DNA of 64,000 nucleotides. It comes from Pseudomonas sp. B21-015. Lineage in GTDB: Bacteria; Pseudomonadota; Gammaproteobacteria; Pseudomonadales; Pseudomonadaceae. This document shows positions 44,586 to 53,984 of this stretch, piece after piece. Position numbers and translations under genes: made by a program. Positions within the stretch are counted from its first letter, which is position 1, and every line of letters starts with the position of its first letter. The notes below the pieces were generated by a model. That model was not told the origin of the DNA. It did not search any database and was given only the letters and a program-made list of their open reading frames with translations. The stretch lies in NCBI RefSeq assembly GCF_024749285.1, contig NZ_CP087196.1:1364001-1428000 (forward strand), read 5' to 3'.

Positions 44586-46610
44586 TTACATAGTTATGGC
44601 ATCGGGCAGCACAAGCTTGGAAATGACACCGTTGTACTGAGGCGCTTGCGACGCTGTTGGGACATTACTCATGGCTCCACCATTTTCAATCCTGGTGATC
44701 CTCACGTTTCGAATACCGAAATCATTGCCATTGCTGATGTTCTGACGGTTATTCAGGTAAAGACGCCGGGTTTGTTTTTGGGTGATGGTGAGTCGGATCG
44801 AGAGGGTGTACCACACACCATTTTTAGGTAATTCATGAACCAAAAACGCCGAGCCCGCACTGTCTTCAACGGAAAGCAGAGGGTTGCGTAGTCCTGGGTT
44901 GGGGTATTCCTTGATATGACAGGCTTCGATGCTGCAAACGTACTGACCTGGTGGAAACTCTACGTCGCGGTAAAAAATAGCCCCCGCGGCTTGGTCGACC
45001 GGGCCTGAATCGGTGAAGTTGAAAAAAGCAGTAACCCCGGCCCAGTTGCGGATCGAACCGCCTCTTGCAGCGTTCCACGGTATCCAGCCCCCATAGTTAC
45101 TCTGGAACGTGTCATGCAAATCTGTCCATCCCACTGTTTCGCCAATCGTGATCTGCAATGGCTCGGACTGCACCACGGCCTTGCCGGGGTTTTCGATCTT
45201 GTAGAGCACTGTCAGCGGGCTGCTCCCGTACCGGTCGATGTAGTCGCTCTTCACGGTGAAGATAACGGGCTGTGTGGCATCGATGATGACTTGGCGGAAA
45301 ATGTAGAGATGGGCAACGCCATCGGTGCCGGTGACCTGCCAGTACAACTCCACCGTTGCACCGTTGACCAACGGCCGGTAAGTGGGGATTCGCACATGTG
45401 CCAGCGTGGTGTCGGCGGGCAGTTCCTCGCCCTTTTGCTCGTCGATGGTCGGGGCCGGGGCGGGCAGGACGAGGCCGCTGATGGTGACGGTGTAGGATCT
45501 GGAATGACGGGTGTCCCTGGCCCTTTGTCGGGTATAGCCAAGGGTCATGCCGCCGCGGATACCGTTTTGAATGAACTCATTTTCCAGATCGATTCGCAGT
45601 GACCGGGTGTTGCTCCTCACGTTCAGCGGGATGACGCGCTCGACTCGGTCACCGACGGCGGTTGACAGTACAATCGTGAGCACTACTACGTCACCGGCCG
45701 TGAACTGTTCGTTTAGCAATACCGTTGCCGTCTCGCCGTTCAATGCGTGGTGTTTGAGGTTGTCAGGATTGCCTGGCTCCGCCTGATCTATCACGGGGGC
45801 TATCAGTAATTGTTCCGTCGGTTTCAGCGCGAGGAAAACGGCTGACGACCAGCCGCTGCCATTCTCCACGATGTCCCAGATTTCGTAGGCAAGTGCCACC
45901 CTGTCGGTATTGGGCAGCGTGGCCAGGAAGTCGGGCGTCAATTCAAACAGCAGATCACCTAGAGCGGTGACTACCATTCGCAGTTCGCGTGGCCCTACCG
46001 CCAGATAAACCACGTCGTCGATTGCCTGGTACTCGTATCGAGGCACGGTGACGAACATACCGTTTTCGATCACGGTTTTGTCGATGACTGTTTCCGAGGG
46101 GATCGGCAGGGCCAGTCCCTGATTGTTTGGCAGGTCGAGTCGGGTATCCGCTTCGCCCGGCCCGAAAGGTTTGTACAACAGGGGCAAGGAAGGCGAGTTT
46201 TTCTCGTTTTCGCTAGGACGTTTAACGCTGAAATACAGCGACAGCGCATCGGGCATGGGCGCCGGCGAGGCATACATCTGTTCGAGGAGGTCGGTCGGAA
46301 TATAGAAAGGCACCAGTTGGTTGACGTACTGCCCGACGAAAAAGAGTTCCCCGACAGGCGTCGGGCGTGACCCGAGATACAGCCGGATTTCGTCGGTACT
46401 GTCCATGTTGAAATACGGGAAGATATAGCCCAACAAACCGCGTCGGTCGCTGTTCACCATGTTGCGGTTCACGCCAACGACGTTGTTGGCTAGAGATTTG
46501 TACCCCGGAATGAACGGCGGGACGTCCGCCAGTACGCGCAAGGGGTCTGCATCGGTGGAGAACACCAGTACTTGGGTCGCGGCGTTACTGTTTTCAGAAA
46601 GGTTGGTCAT
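44586..46610 (-). CDS. Unknown beta-rich protein paired with the large toxin-like gene
   Basis: This is a 674-residue protein with no signal peptide or TM helix. I do not recognise a named family. The sequence is rich in short beta-strands and turns. The middle part has repeated Ig-like blocks, for example ATVLLNEQFTAGDVVVLTIV, ATVELYWQVTG and PVIFTVKSDYIDRYGSSPLTV. The C-terminal ~160 residues look like a carbohydrate-binding or jelly-roll fold: a Trp- and Gly-rich region (NYGGWIPWNAARGG), then FYRDVEFPPGQYVCSIEACHI and NNRQNISNGNDFGIRNVRI. It is the first gene of a two-gene unit with the 1859-residue toxin-like protein. A surface-binding or delivery partner role is a reasonable guess only. 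Confidence 0.7.
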   Translation of the reverse strand: MTNLSENSNAATQVLVFSTDADPLRVLADVPPFIPGYKSLANNVVGVNRNMVNSDRRGLLGYIFPYFNMDSTDEIRLYLGSRPTPVGELFFVGQYVNQLVPFYIPTDLLEQMYASPAPMPDALSLYFSVKRPSENEKNSPSLPLLYKPFGPGEADTRLDLPNNQGLALPIPSETVIDKTVIENGMFVTVPRYEYQAIDDVVYLAVGPRELRMVVTALGDLLFELTPDFLATLPNTDRVALAYEIWDIVENGSGWSSAVFLALKPTEQLLIAPVIDQAEPGNPDNLKHHALNGETATVLLNEQFTAGDVVVLTIVLSTAVGDRVERVIPLNVRSNTRSLRIDLENEFIQNGIRGGMTLGYTRQRARDTRHSRSYTVTISGLVLPAPAPTIDEQKGEELPADTTLAHVRIPTYRPLVNGATVELYWQVTGTDGVAHLYIFRQVIIDATQPVIFTVKSDYIDRYGSSPLTVLYKIENPGKAVVQSEPLQITIGETVGWTDLHDTFQSNYGGWIPWNAARGGSIRNWAGVTAFFNFTDSGPVDQAAGAIFYRDVEFPPGQYVCSIEACHIKEYPNPGLRNPLLSVEDSAGSAFLVHELPKNGVWYTLSIRLTITQKQTRRLYLNNRQNISNGNDFGIRNVRITRIENGGAMSNVPTASQAPQYNGVISKLVLPDAITM

Positions 46611-46883
46611 GCCCAGGGCTCAACTAATGGATGGATAGCGCCGTACTCAGCTGCGGAATGGCGTGCGGATGACCTGATTGGATACCGGCCAACGGAATCT
46701 TTCTACTGTCAGAACTAACAGCTCAGCGCTCCTTTCAGACGGATGGCGTAGCTGATCCATCCGTTGTGCCCGGCACCGACCGCTCGGCAATCTTCATCAA
46801 ACTGTCACGTAACTGTGGCAGCGCGCTTGAACAAACTTCATCAGACTCGCGCTCTACTGGAGTTCTGCGTTTCGGTGTTTTTC
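46611..46883. promoter_or_regulatory. Divergent region upstream of toxin pair and hydrolase, with two dyads
   Basis: These 273 bases separate the toxin pair (minus) from the alpha/beta hydrolase gene (plus). Two dyads stand out: CTGTCAG-AA-CTAACAG at 46706-46721 (one mismatch between arms), about 96 bases before the minus-strand start, and ACGGATGG-N10-CCATCCGT at 46739-46764 (perfect 8-bp arms). They may be operator sites. No clear sigma factor motif was found. Confidence 0.5.
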
Positions 46884-47918
46884 ATGCGAGCCTTGTTTTT
46901 ATCGGCGGCCACTTTTCTGGCCGCTTTATTGTTCAGCCTGTCGTCCCTGGCGGCTTCGCGCTGCGATGTCAATGTTCCGACCGAGCGGGTCGATCTGGAT
47001 CAGGTGAGCCTGGCGTACCAGAGTATTGGCCGTGCCTCGGACCCGGCGTTGTTGCTGGTGATGGGGCTGGGCGGGCAGTTGATTCACTGGCCGGACGAGG
47101 TGGTGGTGGCGCTGTGTCAGCAAGGTTTTCGGGTGATTCGCTACGACAATCGCGATGTCGGCCTGTCCACTTGGCGCCAGACGCCGGCCGAGGCCAACCT
47201 GACCTTTGAAGTGCTGCGTTACAAGCTCGGTTTGCCGGTGGCCGCGCCTTATACGCTGACGGACATGGCCGACGATGCACTGGGGCTGATGGACGCCTTG
47301 CACGTCGAGCAATTTCACGTGCTGGGTGCCAGCATGGGCGGGATGATCGCCCAGCATCTGGCAGCCATGGCGCCGCAGCGTGTCGAGAGCTTGACGTTGT
47401 TGATGACCAGTTCGGGGGCCGAAGGCTTGCCGGCGCCGAGTGCGGCGCTGGTGCAGTTACTGTCGCGACGCGGTGCGCCGAATCGTGAAGTGGCGCTTGA
47501 GCAACAGGCTGATTTGCTGGCGGCACTGGGCAGCCCGGCGGTGAGCGATGACCGGCAGGCGCTGCTGCATCAGGCGGCGCAGTCCTATGACCGGGCGTTC
47601 AACCCCGAGGGCGTGAAGCGCCAGATCATGGCAATCCTTGCCGAACCGAGCCGCGTGGCGCTGCTCAACCAATTGCGCGTGCCGACGTTGGTGGTTCACG
47701 GCACCGCCGATCCGCTGTTGCCGGTGATGCATGGCGTGCACCTGGCGGCGCATATTCGTGGCAGCCAATTGAAGCTGATTCCGGGGCTGGCCCATCGTTT
47801 TCAGGAGGCATTCAAGGCACCGTTGCTGGCGGCGGTGTTGCCGTACTTGCAGGCCCACCGCGAAGACACCTCACATTGGGCGCAGATTGATCCGGTGGCT
47901 GAACATAATCTTCTATAA
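46884..47918 (+). CDS. Exported alpha/beta-hydrolase
   Basis: From ATG 46884 the product is 344 residues with a signal peptide ([24 protein letters not shown]), so it acts in the periplasm or outside. The fold's core is present: [19 protein letters not shown] with the oxyanion-hole region, nucleophile elbow GASMGG with Ser150, a late Asp in [11 protein letters not shown] and His in GLAHRFQ. The substrate is unknown; esterase or lactonase-like activity is possible. An in-frame ATG at 46764 would add 40 hydrophilic residues and destroy the signal peptide position. It is followed by a palindromic repeat at 47932-47955. Confidence 0.87.
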   Translation: MRALFLSAATFLAALLFSLSSLAASRCDVNVPTERVDLDQVSLAYQSIGRASDPALLLVMGLGGQLIHWPDEVVVALCQQGFRVIRYDNRDVGLSTWRQTPAEANLTFEVLRYKLGLPVAAPYTLTDMADDALGLMDALHVEQFHVLGASMGGMIAQHLAAMAPQRVESLTLLMTSSGAEGLPAPSAALVQLLSRRGAPNREVALEQQADLLAALGSPAVSDDRQALLHQAAQSYDRAFNPEGVKRQIMAILAEPSRVALLNQLRVPTLVVHGTADPLLPVMHGVHLAAHIRGSQLKLIPGLAHRFQEAFKAPLLAAVLPYLQAHREDTSHWAQIDPVAEHNLL

Positions 47919-47931
47919 CACCTCAATCCAG

Positions 47932-47955
47932 TGTGGGAGCAGGCTTGCTCCCACA
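47932..47955. repeat. Short REP-like palindrome
   Basis: A 9-bp perfect stem (TGTGGGAGC / GCTCCCACA) with a 6-base loop lies 14 bases after the hydrolase stop. It looks like a type 2 REPIN collapsed to one hairpin and may work as a transcript end. Confidence 0.75.
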
Positions 47956-48030
47956 AGGGATCTGCTGCGTGCTCTCACCTGGTGTATCGTTCGAGCTTTC
48001 CGGCGCGATCCAGGCTTGCGAGGTGTGTGA

Positions 48031-48696
48031 ATGAGTACCCCCCTGAAAATCGATTTCGTCAGCGATGTATCCTGCCCTTGGTGCGTCGTCGGCCTGTACG
48101 GTCTGACTCAAGCCCTGGATTTGCTGGGCGACGAGGTGCAGGCCGAGATCCGTTTCCAGCCGTTCGAGCTGAACCCGAAGATGGGCCCGGAAGGGCAGAA
48201 CATCACCGAACACATCAGCGAAAAGTACGGCTCGACGCCTGAGCAGTCGCAGAAAAATCGCGAGATGATCCGCGCGCGCGGCGCCGAGGTCGGGTTTGCC
48301 TTTCGCACGGACGGCAATAGCCGTATCTACAACACCTTCGATGCCCATCGCTTGCTGTACTGGGCGGGGCTGGAAGGGTTGCAGTTCAACCTGAAAGAGG
48401 CGCTGTTCAAAGCGTATTTCACGGAGGGTGGCAATCCGTCGGATCACGCACAATTGGCGCAGATCGCTGAAAGCGTGGGGCTGGTTCGGCAGCGGGCCGA
48501 GGCGATTCTGGCGTCCGATGAGTTCGCCAAAGAGGTTCGCGAGGAAGAGCAGTTATGGTTATCGCGCGGTGTGAGTTCAGTGCCGACAGTGGTGTTCAAC
48601 GGGCAGTATGCCGTCAGTGGCGGACAGCCGGTGGAGGCGTTTGTCGGCGCGATTCGGCAGATCGTGAGTGAAGCGAAGGGCGGTACGGTGAGCTGA
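48031..48696 (+). CDS. DsbA-family (FrnE-like) thiol oxidoreductase
   Basis: The product is 221 residues, starting at ATG 48031 with GAGG seven bases upstream. There is no signal peptide, so it is cytoplasmic, as FrnE-like proteins are. The active site is Cys15-Pro-Trp-Cys18 (DVSCPWC), and the cis-proline loop is GVSSVPTVVFN. A helical insertion lies between. These proteins act as disulfide oxidoreductases or isomerases, and related ones are 2-hydroxychromene-2-carboxylate isomerase-like. The specific substrate is unknown. It is a single-gene unit followed after four bases by a REPIN. Confidence 0.9.
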   Translation: MSTPLKIDFVSDVSCPWCVVGLYGLTQALDLLGDEVQAEIRFQPFELNPKMGPEGQNITEHISEKYGSTPEQSQKNREMIRARGAEVGFAFRTDGNSRIYNTFDAHRLLYWAGLEGLQFNLKEALFKAYFTEGGNPSDHAQLAQIAESVGLVRQRAEAILASDEFAKEVREEEQLWLSRGVSSVPTVVFNGQYAVSGGQPVEAFVGAIRQIVSEAKGGTVS

Positions 48697-48699
48697 TTT

Positions 48700-48820
48700 G
48701 TGGCGAGGGAGCTTGCTCCCGCTGGGCTGCGCAGCAGCCCAATAACAACGAACTGTTTCCGTCAGGCACACCGGTTTTGCGGCTGCTGCGCAGCCGAGCG
48801 GGAGCAAGCTCCCTCGCCAC
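48700..48820. repeat. REPIN (type 1)
   Basis: Inverted REP pair with left arm from 48700 (GTGGCGAGGGAGCTTGCTCC) and right arm ending at 48820. It lies between the convergent DsbA-like and glpM genes. Confidence 0.9.
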
Positions 48821-48850
48821 AAAGGATGGGGGCAGCCTCAGGGACGATGG

Positions 48851-49189
48851 TCAACCGTGGACGCGAACCCACACGCTGACCAGCACCGTCGCCGCCATCA
48901 ACCACGCCACCGCCGCGACCGCCAGCGACGCCTCCAGGCGCAGCCGGTCGACCATCACATACAAGGTCGCCAGATACACGAAGTACGGAATGATCGACCA
49001 CATGCCAAACACGATGGTGGTCTTCAGATCATCCAGCGAACGGCCCTTGCCGACGATGTAGTGAGCGATCAGCGCAAAGGTCGGAAACAGCGGCACCAGG
49101 CCTGCGATGTAATAGTTTTTGGTCTTGGCCAGCATGGCGAGGATGATCACCACCACCGCGCCCAGGGTTGCTTTGAGAATCAGGTCCAT
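48851..49189 (-). CDS. glpM: GlpM family membrane protein
   Basis: This 112-residue hydrophobic protein has about four TM helices (ILKATLGAVVVIILAMLA, YIAGLVPLFPTFALIAHYIV, TIVFGMWSIIPYFVYLATLY, LAVAAVAWLMAATVLVSVW). It matches the small GlpM family, named from its linkage to glycerol genes and alginate phenotypes in P. aeruginosa; the biochemical role is not known. The start codon overlaps the aauR stop by one base (TGATG at 49187-49191), so here it is translationally coupled to the acidic amino-acid regulator rather than to glp genes, which lie 7 kb away. Confidence 0.85.
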   Translation of the reverse strand: MDLILKATLGAVVVIILAMLAKTKNYYIAGLVPLFPTFALIAHYIVGKGRSLDDLKTTIVFGMWSIIPYFVYLATLYVMVDRLRLEASLAVAAVAWLMAATVLVSVWVRVHG

Positions 49190-50517
49190 CAGTGGCTCAG
49201 CCCGTATTTCTTCACTTTGTCGAACAGCGTGGTCTTGGCCATCCCCAGTTCCTGGCTGGCCTGGGTCAGGTTGCCGCCGCTGCGCTGCAAGGCGTCGTTG
49301 AGCAGGTTGCGTTCGAAGGCTTCCACCGCTTCGGCGAAGGCCAGACCCTGATTACTGCCGCTGGCACCGGATTTTTTGAAGGCCGGCAGGCCCAGGGCGA
49401 AACGCTCGGCGACGTTACGCAGCTCGCGGACGTTGCCCGGCCAATCGTGGCTCATCAGGGTCGACAGGGTCTGGTTGTCCAATTCCGGCGCGGTGCGGTC
49501 GAAGCGCAGGGACGACTGCTGCAGGAAGTGTTCGAACAGTTGCAGGATGTCTTCGCGGCGTTCGCGCAGCGGCGGCAGTTCCAGAGTCACCACGTTCAGG
49601 CGGTAATACAAGTCGCTGCGAAATTCGCCGGCCTTGCTCGATTCATCCAGATCGGACTTGGTCGCGGCGATTACCCGGCAATCCACCGCCACGCTCTGGT
49701 TCGACCCCAGGCGTTCGAGAGTGCGTTCCTGCAACACCCGCAGCAGTTTGATCTGCAACGGCAGCGGCATGCTTTCCACTTCGTCGAGGAACAGCGTGCC
49801 GCCATCGGCGTGCTCGATCTTGCCGATCCGCCGCTTGCCGGCACCGGTGAAGGCGTTGGCCTCGTGGCCGAAGATTTCGCTTTCGAACAGGTTCTCCGGC
49901 AGGCCACCGCAGTTCAGCGCGACGAACTGTTTGGTGTGCCGGCGGCTGAAGTCGTGCAGGCAGCGTGCAACCAGTTCCTTGCCGGTGCCGGTCTCGCCTT
50001 CGATCAACACGTTGGCCGACGTATCGGCGACGTTGGCGATCAACTCCCGCAGGTTCTGCATGGCGGGCGAGCGACCGATGATCCGGCCTTCCAGGGAATC
50101 CCGCTCCGCCAGTTGCCGGCGCAACGAAGAGACTTCCCGGGCCAGGCTACGTTGCTCTAGCGCGCGGCGGGCGACGTCCACCAGGCGTTCGGGGGAGAAG
50201 GGTTTCTCCATGAAGTCGTAGGCGCCTTTCTGCATCGCGCCGACGGCCATCGAGATGTCGCCGTGGCCGGTAATCAGCACCACCGGCAGGCTGCGATCGC
50301 GGGCCTTGAGCCGGGTCAGCAGTTCCAGGCCATCGATGCCCGGCAGGCGGATGTCGCTGATGACGATGCCGGCGAAGTTATCGCCGACCCGTTCCAGCGC
50401 TTCTTCGGCACTGCCGACGCCGATGCAGGGAATGTCTTCCAGGGTCAGCGCCTGTTGGCAGCCGAGCAGCACATGGGGGTCGTCTTCGACGATCAGCACA
50501 CTAAGGTCGTTGTTCAT
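49189..50517 (-). CDS. aauR: Sigma-54-dependent response regulator AauR
   Basis: The product is 442 residues in three domains. The receiver (about 1-120) has phospho-Asp near 54 ([12 protein letters not shown]) and Lys in EKPFSPE. The AAA+ domain (about 145-370) has Walker A GETGTGKE, the sigma-54 contact loop as NAFTGA instead of the usual GAFTGA, and Walker [11 protein letters not shown] Fis-type HTH sits at the C-terminus ([24 protein letters not shown]). AauR activates transport and use of glutamate, aspartate and their amides in Pseudomonas. The start overlaps the aauS stop (ATGA at 50514-50517). Its likely target sites are seen upstream of aatJ at 56046-56090. Confidence 0.92.
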   Translation of the reverse strand: MNNDLSVLIVEDDPHVLLGCQQALTLEDIPCIGVGSAEEALERVGDNFAGIVISDIRLPGIDGLELLTRLKARDRSLPVVLITGHGDISMAVGAMQKGAYDFMEKPFSPERLVDVARRALEQRSLAREVSSLRRQLAERDSLEGRIIGRSPAMQNLRELIANVADTSANVLIEGETGTGKELVARCLHDFSRRHTKQFVALNCGGLPENLFESEIFGHEANAFTGAGKRRIGKIEHADGGTLFLDEVESMPLPLQIKLLRVLQERTLERLGSNQSVAVDCRVIAATKSDLDESSKAGEFRSDLYYRLNVVTLELPPLRERREDILQLFEHFLQQSSLRFDRTAPELDNQTLSTLMSHDWPGNVRELRNVAERFALGLPAFKKSGASGSNQGLAFAEAVEAFERNLLNDALQRSGGNLTQASQELGMAKTTLFDKVKKYGLSH

Positions 50518-52415
50518 ATTGGCTCGGCGGGTGTGGGGCTTACCAACGGTAAACTGAGGACGAAGGTGGTACCACCGCTGGCCGGGTGTTCGACACCCAG
50601 ATGCCCGCCGGTGGCGGCGGCCAGGCTCGCTGAAAGGGTCAGGCCGAGGCCCAGGCCCTGTTCACCGGGCTTGGTGGTGAAGAACGGTTCGAACAGATGC
50701 TTGCGCGCTTCGGCATCGATGCCATGGCCGTTGTCGCGCACCCGCAGACGATACTTGCCGTCGAATTCCTCGCCTTCAAGCCACAGCGCTGGTTGGGGCT
50801 GCGATTGCATGGCGTCGAGCGCATTGCCGATCAGGTTGACCAGAATCTGCTCCAGACGGGTCTGGTCGATCTGCACCTGCACGTCGGCGAAATCGCGTTG
50901 CAATTGCAGATGCGCGCTTTCCATTCGACTGCCCAGCAGTTGCAGGGCGGCGTCCACGGCTTTGCCGAGGCTGGCCTGGCCCTTGTCGTCGCCGCGCCGG
51001 GCGAAGGAACGCAGGCTGGCGGTGATCCGGCCCATGCGGTCGATCAGCTCATTGATGGTCTTGAGGTTGGTGCTGGCGACATCCAGCTGACCGCGCTCCA
51101 GAAAGCGCACGGTGTTGCCGGACAAGGTCCGCAATGCCGCCAGCGGCTGGTTCAATTCGTGAGCGATGCTGGTGGACATCTGGCCGATGGCGGCCAGTTT
51201 TCCGGCCTGGACCAGTTCATCCTGGGCGCGGCGCAAGGTTTCTTCTGCCTGCCTGCGTTCACGAATCTGACCCTTGAGCCGTTCGTTGCTGGCGCGCAGG
51301 TCGGTGGTGCGTTCGGTAATCCGACGCTCCAGTTGATTGTTGGCTTCCTGCAGGGCTTCCCGCGCCGCGAGGCGGGTGGCGATCACCTTGCGCCGCTCGT
51401 TCCAGGCGATCAGCAGAAACGCCACCAGGGCAAACGCCACCGCCACCAGAATTCCCTGATTGATCGCTTCACGCCGCAGGTCTTGCAGGGGCGTGAGCAG
51501 GGTGAAGTTCCATGGCGTATCGCTCAGCGGTCGGGTTTGCGACAGGTAGCTGATGTTCTCTTCATCGGACACCAGTTCGCTGTTGGCGGGAAAGGTCAGT
51601 TTTTCCTCACCTTCGGCCAGTCGCTCACGCGCCAGCGGTTGCAGTTCGTTCAGCGGGTACCAGTAGTACTGGAGGCTGCGGGCCAGGCGTTCCTTGGTGT
51701 CGTCGCTCAACGGCAGCACCGACTTGAGCCGCCGCGCCGGATCGCTGGAGAGAATGATGATGCCGTTCTCGTCGCTGACGAAGGCTTCCAGGCGCGCCCG
51801 TTGCCAGCGTTCTTCCATGGCTTCGAGGCGCACCTTGACCACCGCGACGCCGATGATCTTGCCGTGCTCTTCCAGGCCGTGAGCCAGGTAATAGCCGGGT
51901 TCGCCGCTGGTGCTGCCGATGCCGTAGAAACGCCCCGGCTGACCGCGTACGGCGTTCTGGAAATAGGCGCGGAAGGACAGGTCTTCACCGAGATAACTGT
52001 CGACATCGCGCCAGTTGCTGGTGGCCAGTACACGACCGGTGGTGTCCATCACATAAATGGCCCGACTGCGGCTGCGCCGGTTCAGACCTTCAAGGTATTC
52101 GTTGACCGTCTGCCGGTGTTCCGGCGACGGGGCGGCCAACAGCTTGGAAACACTCGATTCGAGTTCCAGCAGGCTGGGCAGGTAGGTGTACTTGCTGATT
52201 TCGCTCTCGACGGCGCGGGCGTGCAGTTCCAGCTGACGCTGGCCGTTCTCGCTGAGACCGCGAATACCGTAGTGTTCACTGACCCAGAAGCCGATATAAC
52301 CCAATCCGATCATCAGCGCGATGATCAGCGGCGGCAGGAACAGATGGCGAATCAAACGGGGTTTCACGGCGAGTGATGGCGGCGCGGCGCGATAGAGAGT
52401 GGAGTCGCATTTCAT
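50514..52415 (-). CDS. aauS: DctB-type sensor histidine kinase AauS
   Basis: From ATG 52415 (AAGG eight bases upstream) the product is 633 residues. TM1 is at about 22-42 (HLFLPPLIIALMIGLGYIGF). A periplasmic double-cache domain of ~270 residues follows (AIYVMDTTGRVLATSNWRD, AFVSDENGIIILSSDP), then TM2 (GILVAVAFALVAFLLIAW) and a coiled coil. The kinase core has His in SIAHELNQPLAALRTLSGN, N-box NLIGNALDAM, and G-boxes RVRDNGHGID and GEQGLGLGLTLS. It should sense acidic amino acids outside and phosphorylate AauR, encoded immediately downstream. It is separated from aatP by a REPIN. Confidence 0.92.
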   Translation of the reverse strand: MKCDSTLYRAAPPSLAVKPRLIRHLFLPPLIIALMIGLGYIGFWVSEHYGIRGLSENGQRQLELHARAVESEISKYTYLPSLLELESSVSKLLAAPSPEHRQTVNEYLEGLNRRSRSRAIYVMDTTGRVLATSNWRDVDSYLGEDLSFRAYFQNAVRGQPGRFYGIGSTSGEPGYYLAHGLEEHGKIIGVAVVKVRLEAMEERWQRARLEAFVSDENGIIILSSDPARRLKSVLPLSDDTKERLARSLQYYWYPLNELQPLARERLAEGEEKLTFPANSELVSDEENISYLSQTRPLSDTPWNFTLLTPLQDLRREAINQGILVAVAFALVAFLLIAWNERRKVIATRLAAREALQEANNQLERRITERTTDLRASNERLKGQIRERRQAEETLRRAQDELVQAGKLAAIGQMSTSIAHELNQPLAALRTLSGNTVRFLERGQLDVASTNLKTINELIDRMGRITASLRSFARRGDDKGQASLGKAVDAALQLLGSRMESAHLQLQRDFADVQVQIDQTRLEQILVNLIGNALDAMQSQPQPALWLEGEEFDGKYRLRVRDNGHGIDAEARKHLFEPFFTTKPGEQGLGLGLTLSASLAAATGGHLGVEHPASGGTTFVLSLPLVSPTPAEPI

Positions 52416-52469
52416 CACAGATGCCTTGGGTCAACCACAACACAAATATCCATATACCCGTTGACCCCC

Positions 52470-52559
52470 TGTGGGGGCGGGCTTGCTCGCGAAAGCGGTG
52501 TGTCAGCCAACATGGATCCTGAATGTGATGGCCTCTTCGCGAGGAAGCCCGCTCCCACA
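52470..52559. repeat. Type 2 REPIN between aatP and aauS
   Basis: Arms 52470-52493 and 52536-52559 are inverted copies of the type 2 unit (TGTGGG...CTTGCTCGCGAA) with a few mismatches. It lies 19 bases past the aatP stop and could end or stabilise the aatJQMP transcript before aauSR. Confidence 0.88.
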
Positions 52560-52578
52560 TTGGGGAGCGGTGTATTGC

Positions 52579-53313
52579 TTAGTGCTGCAAAATTTTCGCG
52601 AGGAAGTGCTGTGTACGCTCGGCACGGGCGTTGATGTCGCCGAAGAACTCTTCTTTCTTGCAGTCTTCGATGATCTTGCCGGCGTCCATGAAAATCACCC
52701 GGTCCGCCACTTTACGGGCGAAGCCCATTTCGTGGGTCACGCACATCATGGTCATGCCTTCGTGGGCCAGTTGCACCATCACGTCGAGTACTTCGTTGAC
52801 CATTTCCGGGTCCAGCGCCGAGGTCGGTTCGTCGAACAGCATGACGATCGGGTCCATCGCCAGCGCACGGGCAATCGCCACACGCTGTTGCTGACCACCG
52901 GAGAGTTGGCCCGGGTGCTTTTTGGCGTGGGCGGAGAGGCCTACGCGCTCAAGCAGTTGCAGGGCTTTTTTGGTGGCTTCTTCCTTGCTGCGGCCCAGCA
53001 CCTTGATTTGCGCGATGGTCAGGTTGTCGATGATGCTCAGGTGCGGGAACAGTTCGAAATGCTGGAACACCATGCCGACGCGCGAACGCAGTTTCGGCAG
53101 GTTGGTTTTCGGGTCGGCGATGGACGTGCCATCGACGATCACGTCGCCTTTCTGGAACGGTTCCAGCGCGTTGACGCATTTGATCAGGGTGGATTTTCCG
53201 GAACCGGATGGCCCGCACACCACGATCACTTCGCCTTTTTTGACCTCGGTGCTGCAGTCAGTCAGTACCTGGAAGTCGCCATACCACTTGTTGACATTCT
53301 TGATAGAGATCAT
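52579..53313 (-). CDS. aatP: Glutamate/aspartate ABC transporter ATPase
   Basis: This 244-residue ATPase of the polar amino-acid uptake family (GltL/AatP) has Walker [10 protein letters not shown], signature LSGGQQQR, Walker [15 protein letters not shown] and switch His in CVTHEMGFA. It powers import of glutamate and aspartate through AatQ and AatM. The start overlaps the aatM stop (ATGA at 53310-53313), showing tight coupling. It ends the transporter operon. Confidence 0.95.
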   Translation of the reverse strand: MISIKNVNKWYGDFQVLTDCSTEVKKGEVIVVCGPSGSGKSTLIKCVNALEPFQKGDVIVDGTSIADPKTNLPKLRSRVGMVFQHFELFPHLSIIDNLTIAQIKVLGRSKEEATKKALQLLERVGLSAHAKKHPGQLSGGQQQRVAIARALAMDPIVMLFDEPTSALDPEMVNEVLDVMVQLAHEGMTMMCVTHEMGFARKVADRVIFMDAGKIIEDCKKEEFFGDINARAERTQHFLAKILQH

Positions 53314-53984
53314 ACGGCAAACCTTTTTTGCAGACGCTTGACCAGCTGCGAGGCGGCAAAGCTGATGATGAAGTATGTGAAACCGGCGAAGATCAAAAAC
53401 TCATTGGAGCGGCCGATGATGTCGCCACTGGCGCGCGAAGCATTGAGGAAGTCCACCAGACCCACCGCGTAAACCAGCGAGGTGTCCTGAAACAGGATGA
53501 TGCTCTGTTGCAGCAGCAGCGGGGTCATCTTGCGGAACGCTTGCGGCAGGATGATCAAACGCATCATCTGGCCGTAAGTCATGCCCATGGCCTGGGCAGC
53601 CGCCATCTGGCCCTTGGGAATCGACTGCACGCCGGCCCGGACGATTTCGCAGAAGTACGCCGCTTCGAACATCATGAAGGCCACGATGCACGAGGCGAAC
53701 GCACCGATCGGGGTGTCTTCGCCGGTGATCCAGCGCAGTACGAACGGCACCGCGAGGTAGAACCAGGTGATGACCAGCAGCAGCGGGATCGAGCGGAAGT
53801 AGTTAACGTACGCGCCGGCCAGGTTCGACAGCAGTTTGCTGTGGGACAGACGGCACAGCGCCAGGATGGTACCGAGGATGATCCCGCCGATCACGCCCAG
53901 CGCCATCAGTTGCAGGGTCATGACCATGCCGTTCCACAAGCCCGGCAGGGAAGGGATGATGCCCGAGAAGTCGAATTCCATCAT
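53310..53984 (-). CDS. aatM: Glutamate/aspartate ABC permease subunit (GltK-like)
   Basis: The product is 224 residues with about five TM helices. The polar amino-acid permease signature is present in the EAA loop region: [37 protein letters not shown]. The early segment [23 protein letters not shown] is typical of HisM/GltK proteins. It pairs with AatQ to form the membrane channel. The ATGs at 53984 and 53981 are adjacent codons; the aatQ stop overlaps the second one. Confidence 0.94.
   Translation of the reverse strand: MMEFDFSGIIPSLPGLWNGMVMTLQLMALGVIGGIILGTILALCRLSHSKLLSNLAGAYVNYFRSIPLLLVITWFYLAVPFVLRWITGEDTPIGAFASCIVAFMMFEAAYFCEIVRAGVQSIPKGQMAAAQAMGMTYGQMMRLIILPQAFRKMTPLLLQQSIILFQDTSLVYAVGLVDFLNASRASGDIIGRSNEFLIFAGFTYFIISFAASQLVKRLQKRFAV

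Noticed and set aside
46801..46840. Sigma-54-like promoter (TGGCAG...TTGAA) upstream of the alpha/beta hydrolase
   Set aside because: The -24 element has a mismatch and the essential GC at -12 is missing.
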